From positions 4,671,593-4,735,592 of the forward strand of contig JAUEDM010000004.1 in NCBI GenBank assembly GCA_033439685.1: 64,000 nucleotides of DNA, in the 5' to 3' direction. Source of the stretch: Apodospora peruviana (Eukaryota > Ascomycota > Sordariomycetes > Sordariales > Lasiosphaeriaceae). The translations under genes were made by a program, and so were the position numbers. Below are positions 56,079 through 64,000 of the stretch, piece after piece. The first letter of the stretch is position 1; every line of letters starts with the position of its first letter. The notes under the pieces are model-generated. The model made no database searches and had not been told where the DNA came from. It was given only the letters and a program-made list of their open reading frames with translations.

Positions 56079-56448
56079 TACGTGAGGCGGTTGGCAAGTG
56101 TCTTGTTTAGATGCACATACCCGTCTGGACATTGTGGCTAGATTATATTTGTGTCTGTCTTGTTCGAGGTTGGTTTGGGGATTAGTGGAATCGATAACGC
56201 TTGATTTCGAGTTTCTAATTTCTTTATATGGTTATGATCTCTTGTATGGATAGTAAATGTTTCATTGTTTTTCTTGAATAGTTCCAGTTTTATAGCAAGT
56301 TGCTAGATCGCGGTCTTCGCCGCCATATAGTTCAATAGAATCAGATTGGTTTAAACGCTCATATATATTTAGAATGTGCTCCTGACCAATGCCATAGAAA
56401 TGATCATCTGATCAAAGAGGTACCCAAGGTCGATGGGAAGACAAACAA
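56079..56448. other. intergenic between convergent genes
   Basis: 370 bp, AT-rich. Nothing else is seen. Confidence 0.5.
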
Positions 56449-57081
56449 TCACTCCTTCGGCTCCGCCAACTTCGCCTGCTCCTCAAGCAGCGCCTTAATC
56501 TCCTCCAGCTGCTTCACGACATCCCCCTTGGACTCCTGCCACGCCTTCTTGGAGTCCTCACCCAGCTCACCCTCAACGACAGCCTTAAACATGTCGGTCC
56601 CCGGCCCAAACCCCGGCGCAAATGCCAGCTTCACTTTCGTCTCGGCGACCTTCAGCTTGAAAACATTCTCCAGACTCCAAGACAGGTGCTCGTTCGCCCT
56701 GTTGCCGCCATAGACGCCGTAGCTGATCACCGCGGCAGCCTTGCCGGGCCACTCGCTGTACAGATAGTCGATGGCGTTCTTGGTCGCGCCAGCCAAGCTG
56801 CCGTTGTACTCGGGCACCACAAAGATGTAGCCCTGGAACGACGCAATCTTGGCGCTCCATTTCTTGGAGTGCTCTTTCGTAAACTGCTGGAAGGACGGGA
56901 CGTTGGCTGGCATCACCGGCTCGTCGTACACGGGCAGGTTGTAGTCGGCGATGGCGACAGGTTCGATTTCGAGGCCCTCGGATGCCGAGCTGGCCTTGAG
57001 GATGTCGAGGACCCAGGAGGCCACGCTGGGCCCTACGCGAGGGGTACGGGTGCTGCCAGTGATGAGGGCGATTTTGACCAT
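56449..57081 (-). CDS. NAD(P)H-dependent FMN reductase (LOT6/flavodoxin-fold)
   Basis: Single exon, 210 aa from Met at 57081 (MVKIALITGSTRTPRVG: the phosphate-binding loop of the flavodoxin fold, GSTRxxR). Further family marks are FVVPEYNGSLAGATKNAIDYLYSEW (FMN/quinone site) and VISYGVYGG. Such proteins reduce FMN or quinones with NAD(P)H in the cytosol. A Met 16 residues upstream (57129) exists but adds only a basic, low-complexity extension. The C terminus is a charged helix. Intact; a cluster of CCGCGCGG palindromes lies about 380-425 bp upstream. Confidence 0.92.
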   Translation of the reverse strand: MVKIALITGSTRTPRVGPSVASWVLDILKASSASEGLEIEPVAIADYNLPVYDEPVMPANVPSFQQFTKEHSKKWSAKIASFQGYIFVVPEYNGSLAGATKNAIDYLYSEWPGKAAAVISYGVYGGNRANEHLSWSLENVFKLKVAETKVKLAFAPGFGPGTDMFKAVVEGELGEDSKKAWQESKGDVVKQLEEIKALLEEQAKLAEPKE

Positions 57082-57221
57082 TTTGTGTCTTTCCTTTTGG
57101 GATCTGGTCTTGGTTGTTTTGTTCGTCAAGTTGTCCTTGGTTTTGGTTTGTTTTGCGAAGAAGAAAGAGTAGCAGACAGACGGAAAACAGGTGCTGAATG
57201 GTGTGAGAGATTAGATAGCTG

Positions 57222-57246
57222 CAGACAGACAGACAGACAGATAGAC
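57222..57246. repeat. (CAGA)n microsatellite
   Basis: About six CAGA units in the 5' leader region of the FMN reductase gene. Confidence 0.85.
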
Positions 57247-57461
57247 CGGGGAGCTTGTTAGGTAAGGTATCTTAGAGCGCGCGCGATCCCATTATTGAGA
57301 CGAGGTTGATTTCCAATCAGAGACGGTTATTGTCTCACACCTTTTTGCCATAAAAGCAGCATATTTACTGCCTAACCTTCCTACCAACAGACCGTCATAT
57401 TATTGTTGTACCCCTAAACTACCCCACTTCCGTTGCTCCTTAGATGGGTCTGTTGGACTTA

Positions 57462-57505
57462 CCGCGCGGGATTCTGTTGACTGGCCGCGCGGGATGACCG
57501 CGCGG
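57462..57505. promoter_or_regulatory. three CCGCGCGG palindromes in 44 bp
   Basis: Perfect CCGCGCGG at 57462-57469, 57485-57492 and 57498-57505, each followed by GG or GA. Symmetric CGG/CCG half-sites are the kind bound by Zn2Cys6 dimers, so this may be a regulatory cluster for the FMN reductase gene. Binding is not shown. Confidence 0.4.
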
Positions 57506-57919
57506 GGAAACTACGTGTAACGGGTCGCCGCACATGCAAGTGCATTGATGCAAGATAGATAATCGAGATGCCCAATCGGAGCAAATGCCAGGTGATACGA
57601 AAGTCGCACCTGAAGTGTGACCAAGATCACGACCTTCGGGCTGATGAATGGATCAGGATGCCATCGCCAGTCATAGTATCGGGTAAATCTGTTCCGGAGT
57701 GGGTGGGGTTACATGAAGTTGGACCCCGAGTCGCCCTGCCCTTTTTAGACATCAAGGGACAACAGTTGGCTGCGCAGCTCGCCAAATGTGTTGATGCAGA
57801 AGAGACATATTTAGTACCTACAGACGAGAAAGGGAATGGAGTAGGTAGCTAGAGGTATGTTAACCCCGCGGAGACATTCGTTATCGGACCAAATGATGGC
57901 TCAATCTTGTCGACTGCTC

Positions 57920-57943
57920 TTTTTTTTCTTTTTTTTTTTTTTT
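57920..57943. repeat. poly-T run
   Basis: 24 nt of T with a single C at 57928. It could be the poly(A) tail of a minus-strand retrocopy, but no element body is recognised to its right. Confidence 0.6.
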
Positions 57944-58714
57944 GGTGGTTGAACGACAACTCAAGAAAGCCGTCTCTTTTGAACCAAATTCAACCACACA
58001 CACAAACCCATACACCCAGCTTCGAAGACTCTTGTACATACCTGACATGTTACGGGGAGTCGGAGACACTAACAATCCCGCCAACGATACCCGGGCACTT
58101 CGCTATTTGCATAATCCGTACACATCAACAAGGTCGTATCCACCTAGAGAAATTGACCACTGAGGGCTTCCAGGGTGAATCACATATCTCGCACAACCGT
58201 GTATACACTTGAGAACCGGATTCAAGGGTGGATCAAATTTAGACCTAAGCTGCCCTGGCCGGTGGTCGTGGTTGTGCTACTAAAGGCAGTTTTGGCGGCA
58301 CCGAGACCGCCGCGGCGGCGGCGGCCGAACGCGCTCGAAGTCAGCCCGAAGCCGGGCCCGTCTGATGCTCAAAAACATGCCGCCAGCAGGAGCCGCAGGA
58401 TTTGTAAAGCGGCAATCTTCTACTCGAGCCCCAAAGAAAACTGAGAAGCTTAGTAAGGAATGATCTAAATGGGAATTCACTTAGGTAAAACCCAACTATC
58501 TGCGCTGTCGTTCACGTTATGATCAAACAATTTAGCATAGATCCGTACCACGCCGACAACAATTCCACGATTCTTTGCTCGATCGTGGTCAAGTCTTACA
58601 CATAGACTGAAGGGTGGATAAAATAGGTCGTTATATTTTTGAAGTATTTTTCATCTTCGATATAATGGCAGCTAAAACTGGCTGAACTGTCCGGGCAAAC
58701 GTCATAGGGTGGGT

Positions 58715-58740
58715 TGGATGGATGGATGATGGATGGATGG
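58715..58740. repeat. (GGAT)n 3' tail of the LINE
   Basis: TGGATGGATGGATGATGGAT-type repeat at the 3' boundary of the element. Several LINEs end in a short tandem repeat instead of poly(A), which makes this the likely insertion end. Confidence 0.6.
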
Positions 58741-59071
58741 AATTTATTTCGCCCGGAGGCACTAAGCCTAAAGGGCCTATGCACGCTAACTACATTCGGT
58801 TCATCCAATTCTGCCACTGTCTCGTCCAAGCCCTCTACCTTTTCACCTTTAGACCACCCGACGCCTCTTGTCGCATTATTAGCAGATCGCCTGGGAGTTT
58901 ATATTCTCCAAGTGTTTAAGCGTCCTATCTTCAGCAGCTAAAGCAAGTCTGCTGGTTGAGGCCACATGGGCCCCTTGGTCAACTTCTCTTACTGCGATCG
59001 ATCTATTCTCTGTACGTCCAAATCCAGTCTTCCCGTTGACATGGCATACTTGATTGTTGCCCGAACTGCCT

Positions 59072-62000
59072 TCATGTCTGGCTATCATTTCTTGGGTCCG
59101 ATCGCGCTTTTCCTCCCAGATAGAACGAGAGACTCCCCCGTCTTGTTGTTGTACACTGCAGCATACCTTCTCGTAGAGCCGTCCACCTTACGCATCGCAG
59201 CAGGAAGTGATCCACAGTTTCCCTCCCGTGACCGCAATCGCATAGGTCTGATTCAGCTGCCCTGATTTTATATAGAAATCCGTTCAATCTCGCCATACCT
59301 GTCCGGAGTTGTGCCAGTATACAGGCCTCTTTTCGCTTCAGCTTGTCGTACAGGTCGTACGTGTGTCTGCCCGGGAGCGCCACATCAATGATCTTTGAGA
59401 ACTTGCCCACCTGTTCTGGCAGCCTTGTCCGCTGTTGCTTGGTCATTGCTAGTCTAATGGCAGTTGACTTGGCGTGCTGTACGTGGAGGTATGGTGCATG
59501 CCCTCGCTTCGTTGCCCTTTGTGCTGCTGCTTTTGCTTCAGATCCCAGTGAAAAATCACTGTCTGTTGGTGCCCACTGGAAGACACGGAGTTACCTCTTT
59601 GGTTTAGCAGTTTGGTCGACTCGTATATTTGTCGTATCGTGGCTTGACCTGACTGCTGCTGCGGTTGACCAATTGCTCTCAGCGCCGATTGGTTCCTTGT
59701 GAAAATTGTGATATGTCTGTGACAGACGGTCTGTGACACGTTCTGCAGGCCGTTGCTATAGCCAGTAATTCTGCGGTATACGGATTCTGCTCTTCCCTTG
59801 TTCCAATGGTTACCGCCTGTTTTGTCGCTGCTTCATCCGTCCTATGGAAGAGGGTGTCCTGTACACAGTTGCCCATACCAACCATGCCTCTCTTCACAGA
59901 CACGCCGGTAGCGATCACAATGCCTGTTGCTTTGCTCACTGCTTCGGCTGCCTTCTTCCGTTCTTGTTCATATCTTATCTGTAGACGTGGCTCCCAAGGC
60001 GGGATGGCGTACTCTCTGATAGTCTCCATCCAATCGACACATACTCCTTCCATTAATTGGGCGATTATCTGAAGTGGGGAGATGAATCGCACGGTTGTTC
60101 GGATTTTCTTCAATGCGAACGGATGTGTTCCGGGCAGTGTATGGGTATTAATCCATAATCTAGCTGCCCCCTGGGCATGACGTTCTCGTATCGAGGGAAT
60201 GCTGGCTTCCGCTACTGCCACAGCCGTTGCTACTGTTCGAAAAACTCCTGTGATAGCCAGAGCCCCAATCTTCCGTGCCCTGTTCAGCCAACTCAGCGCC
60301 TTTTCCCCGCACGCGTGCATCCAGACGTTTGCAGCGTAGTCCATGACAGGGGCGACCGTCGCCGTGAATAGCTGTCTCGCTGTCCGTGGAGAGAGCATCC
60401 TCAATCTCTTCAAAGCTAAGGCCGCTGCAAGACCCTTGACTGCTGTCCTGGCCATATGCTGCTTATAGCGGAGTTCGCAGTCCATAATAACTCCCAGGAT
60501 CTTTGCACTATCTTTGGGTTTGACTATCTCTCCTTTGATCGTATACAGAGCCTCCGAGATCGCGCCTTGGTCCTTGTGAAGTGTATGATGGCTGACTTTT
60601 CGCCTTCGAACTGGGCGCCACTCCGACGTTCCCAATCTAAGGCTCTTTCTATAATAGCTTGGATGCCTGCGCGGTTGAATTCTGCTGAAGGACCTGTCAA
60701 CCAGGCTGTGTAGTCGTCAATAAAGGCTATTGCCCCTCCATTCGCGTCAATTTTGTGTTGAACTAGATCTGCGTTGAAGAAGAGGAACAATATTGGGGAC
60801 AGCGGCGATCCTTGCGGGAGACCTGCCTGAGGCAACTCTTGTCTTTCAGACGTAAGTCCGTTTACGACAATGGTCGCTGTACGCTTGGAACAGAAGGCAT
60901 CAATCCACCTAACCAGGATTTCTGGTATACCTCTTGATCGAAGTCTCTGAAGAAGCCTGTCCTTGAAGACCCCGTTATATGCCCCTTTAATGTCAAAGCT
61001 AATCAGGCTCAGTATTTTCCTGCATCTCCACTCTTTGTAGATCTGTTCTCGCAATAGGAGGAGGGCCTGTTCTGTTGAACGTCTCTTTCTAGCCCCAAAG
61101 TGGTTAGCAGGTAGAAGACCAAAAGTCTCCATGGCGTATGATATACGTTCCGCAACGACTGCCTCCAGCACCTTGCCTAGCGTAGAGAGCAAGGAGATGG
61201 GTCTCCACGATTTGGCCAGAGTATAGTCACTCTTCCCCGGCTTTTTCAGTGGGATAATCTTGGCGTTCCGCCACTGCCTAGGAATATCACCATCTCGAAG
61301 CGAGGTCTGGAACAAGTAGAGCCCTCTGTCCTTCACTGCTGGCCAGAGCTGTTTCCACACCATTGCTGGTAGGCCATCTTCACCCGGCGCCTTCCATGGT
61401 TTGGCAGACAGGACCTTTGCTTCCACCTCTTCCATCGTCAGGTCTGGCATTGGCACTGGTGTCCGCAGAGGTAGTTGTCCCTCGTCTTCAATTATTGCTG
61501 GCAGAGGTGGGAAGAACGTAGCCAGGAGCTCTTGTGCTTGAGTTGCTTTGCTCTCTGTAACAGTGCCGTCATTTCGTGTCAGCGGGGGTATTTTGTCGCC
61601 CATTACGCTGCTGCCAGTTCGCAGATATTTCGTTGCTTGCCAGATGTTAGCATCGTCGGCTAGAAAGTCGTTCCAATGCGAGCTCTTCTGTTTGCGGATT
61701 GCATCGTGATACTCTTTCGTGGCAGTCTTTGCTCGCTGTTCCAGATCTGGTGCTGTTTGGCCCTTCGTCCGTCGAGCTCTCGCCTGGTTTCTCCAGAACG
61801 TGTATATTTGGCGGAGCTGTGTCAGATCTGCTGTCCACCACCTCTTGGCGTACGGTGAAGGCTTGGCTTTGGGCGTTAGGCTAAAGACTGCCTCGTTCAC
61901 CACTACCATTAGTCGGTCTGTCTGCTGTTGAACGCTGCCGCCCCAAGGCACATGTTCAAGGTTGGATGCCACCTTGGTTCTGATGTCCGCCCAAGGAGCA

Positions 62001-62767
62001 TTTTTGAAGAGGAACCTCGTCTCCACTGGTCGATCTTCTACTGCGATGTCGAATGCCGTCTCGATCGCTCGGTGGTCTGAACCATGGTCACAGGAATGGA
62101 TCGAGCATCTGAGTAGCTCGTCTGCAAGTTCTGCTGAGGCTAGCACCAGGTCGATCGTACTTTCTGCGTCACCTGACTGCCATGTTTTCGTTCCTCTTGG
62201 GAAGAGGCTGCAGAGGGAATGCTCGTCCATAAGGTTGATGATAAGATCTCCTTCCCCTTGTCTTAATGGCGAAACATCATCCCCTCCCCAGAGCTGGTCG
62301 TGGCGGTTGAAATCCCCTGCTAGGATGACGTCCGTTCTAGTGCCTCCCCCATTTCGAAACCTCCTAATTATCTGGTCGAGTTCTCTCACCGCTGCTTCTA
62401 ATGCTTCATTATTACCACCCTCCACGTAGACTGAGACTACCAATACTGCCCGGTCTTGCAGCTGGATCCGTGCTGTAGTAAGGTCTGCCGAAGGCACTGG
62501 AATCTGCTCGGCTTCCATATCGCTTCGTATCCATAGCATGCTTCGAATTGGCCAAATAGAGTCTTGTCTCGTCGTTGGGATCAGCTTCGTCCAATTGTGG
62601 TGGCCCATCAGGACCGTCACTACTGAGTCGTCAATCAGTCTTGCATATGGTTCAGCGATTACTAACGCTGCATATCGCTTGAGCCTCTCATCGTTCAGCA
62701 AACTCTGCTGCACCTCGCTCCGTTTGTGAACATTACGCTGAAGGATCTGGAGCCTTCTGGGTTCCAT
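59072..62767 (-). pseudogene. LINE ORF2: APE endonuclease, reverse transcriptase, RNase H (frameshifted)
   Basis: Starts MEPRRLQILQRNVHKR at 62767. The apurinic-type endonuclease has VILAGDFNRH, STIDLVLAS and DHGSDHRAIE. The reverse transcriptase has WRPISLLSTLGKVLE, SFDIKGAYNGV, GLPQGSPLSPILF and the catalytic AFIDDY. The frame changes between about 60530 and 60635; the next segment carries a thumb-like region and RNase H (NPYTAELLAIATA). Two further shifts, near 59700-59740 and 59590, lead to the terminal segment ending at 59072, which contains CDCGHGRETVDHFLLRC, the Cys/His motif found at the C terminus of this clade. The product would copy its own RNA at a nicked target; this copy cannot. 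Confidence 0.9.
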
Positions 62768-63996
62768 TGTGTAGCCAGCACACTCGACAGTTCTTGCTGA
62801 AGGACTCGTGCGGTCCTTTGCACAACACGCATTTCAATACCGCGCTTTTCCAGGTCTTGTGGTGATGCCCCTGTGCTGCACACCTGCCGCATGTCTGCGG
62901 GTTCTTACAGGCGAAGGCTTTATGGCCTATCTCCTGACAGTTGTAGCACTGGGTTGGGCCAACTTGGGGATTAAACACGGATGTATAAGCAGATTCTCCC
63001 GCTAGGTGGAAGTAATGGCTGTCTAAAAGCCGTCTGGCATCGCTGCCCTTCGTGACATGCACGACCATCGAACCATGTGCTTTGCCTACGTCCTTTCTGC
63101 TAAGCCAGGCAATCTTTGCGATATTGACTTCGTTCTCTGCTCCTACCGCTTCTGTTGCTCCCGGGAGGATATTCCCGTCCGCATCGAGGACTGCAGTTCG
63201 GTTGGCGTTGTCGACTCTGATGGGGTACAGTTGGTCTCTGAGTACCCGCACTCCAGGGACCGGAATCTTCTGTGCTGCGTTTTTGACAATCTGCATCTCA
63301 TTTTCGTTTCTGCAGATTATTTTAACCCGATCCGGGTTCCGGGCTTCCCTCACTCCTGCTGCACAGCGCCAGTTTCCCTGATTCACAAGTTTGGATTTCT
63401 GTCTCTATTGCCTTCCTGATCTCTGCCACCTGGACCTTTCCCTTTTCCCTTTCCTCCACTCTGGATGTATCAACAGTACAGAACAGGGTGTCGGTAACGG
63501 TTGTAGGCATTGTATTCGACAGGGAAAGAGTGCGTAACCTGCTAGGTTGGCTCGCCGGTGGCGTCCGGGTAATATCGGCGTACGATGCCCTGGCACTCGT
63601 TTCGGCTGAAGTAGAAACGGCCGGGTTGCGAGCGAGGACCTCTATCTGGTCTCGGACATGTCGTAATTCCTCCGACAGCTGGGCCTTGGTGTCTGCCAGC
63701 GCGTTTTCTACCTGGCGGAGCTGACGGTTCAGTTCTTCAATCGTGTTTTGCTGTCTGGTCACTACTGCGCAAAGTTCGCGGATCGTATTTCCTTGCCCTT
63801 TAACTATATCGCGCATCTCGTCTCGTTGTTCATTGATCGCCTCCAAGAGCTTCTGGAGCGCCGACTTTCCTATCTCTGCCACGTTGTTCGTTCCATTCCC
63901 GCCTCCCAGTATACGTGTTGTCTTCGATGTCGCGGGCCGCATGGTGTTGCTGCTATTTCTTGTTGATGTAGTTGTCGCGTCTTCGAGCGATTGCAT
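62733..63996 (-). pseudogene. LINE ORF1: gag-like protein with zinc knuckles (frameshifted, possibly 5'-partial)
   Basis: The N-terminal part (Met at 63996, 4 bases from the window edge) has a long coiled coil (about 63600-63850), then a Ser/Thr-rich linker; the frame changes by one base near 63390. The second part contains an RNA-binding-like region and CCHC knuckles CYNCQEIGHKAFAC and CGRCAAQGHHHKTW with a trailing CVLCKGPH. It binds the element RNA. Its stop (62733) lies 35 nt inside ORF2, so the two ORFs overlap in different frames, suggesting translation of ORF2 by reinitiation or frameshifting. Whether 63996 is the true start cannot be judged. Confidence 0.85.
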
Positions 63997-64000
63997 GGCT

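Larger units (their letters stand above)
57082..58713. other. 1.6-kb gene-free stretch
   Basis: Contains a GACA microsatellite (57222-57246), three CCGCGCGG palindromes (57462-57505) and a 24-nt T run (57920-57943). A 94-codon frame (57568-57852) and shorter frames show no family features. Confidence 0.5.
58714..64000 (-). mobile_element. Tad1-like non-LTR retrotransposon (LINE), 5' end outside the window
   Basis: A 5.3-kb element read right to left: a gag-like ORF1 with zinc knuckles, an ORF2 with endonuclease, reverse transcriptase, RNase H and a C-terminal Cys/His motif, a 3' UTR of about 330 bp, and a terminal GGAT-type simple repeat on the plus strand (58715-58740). The presence of RNase H and the AFIDDYTAW catalytic box fits the fungal Tad1 clade. 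Several frameshifts make this copy inactive, but long open stretches suggest recent insertion. The 5' UTR and possibly the first codons of ORF1 lie beyond 64000; no target-site duplication can be checked. Confidence 0.88.

Noticed and set aside
57568..57852. 94-residue plus-strand ORF
   Set aside because: No family features, no promoter or splice signals; kept only as a remark in the intergenic entry.

Overview
The window comes from a filamentous ascomycete (Pezizomycotina, probably a sordariomycete-like lineage). The evidence is short GT-AG introns (about 42-109 nt) with CTAAC-type branch points, and families typical of these fungi: HET, NB-ARC/TPR NLR, Zn2Cys6, CYP505 fusion P450, DUF8021, DUF3176, non-reducing PKS and a Tad1-like LINE. 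It also has an intron-containing tRNA-Leu and a tRNA-Gly. Genes are monocistronic and lie on both strands. All assignments were made by reading motifs; no search was run.

Layout. 0-12 kb: gene-poor start, a substrate-binding-protein-like gene with three local insertions, a decayed fungal F-box-type gene, an apparently intact CYP505 self-sufficient P450, and a HeLo-like gene with a frameshift. 12-34 kb: mostly housekeeping or metabolic genes. These are two GH128 (Asl1-like) proteins, a type I membrane protein, a TMEM97/EXPERA protein, two SDRs, a BCS1-like AAA ATPase, an APH-like kinase, an alpha/beta hydrolase, a microbial-type PARG with a frameshift and a PPOX-like flavoprotein, followed by a zinc-finger protein carrying 195 glutamines in three tracts. 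34-41.4 kb: a secreted DUF8021 protein, then a HET-domain gene and a large NB-ARC/TPR/ZZ NLR, divergently transcribed from 428 bp.

41.8-56 kb is a graveyard of secondary metabolism interrupted by an intact PHO89 phosphate symporter. It holds a broken AflR-type Zn2Cys6 regulator, a DUF3176 fragment, a multiply disrupted oxidosqualene cyclase, and the 3' ends of two polyketide synthases (KR-ACP leftward, AT-PT-ACP-TE rightward) joined head to head with both 5' halves missing. The simplest reading is one deletion through a divergent highly-reducing/non-reducing PKS pair. 56-64 kb: an intact FMN reductase, a gene-free stretch, and a LINE on the minus strand that runs off the right edge and ends in a GGAT-type tail.

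Two themes stand out. One is a head-to-head HET/NLR pair, a candidate two-gene allorecognition or immune unit. The other is extensive pseudogenisation, including CAG-to-TAG type nonsense codons of the kind RIP makes, concentrated in accessory and metabolite genes while the primary-metabolism genes look intact.
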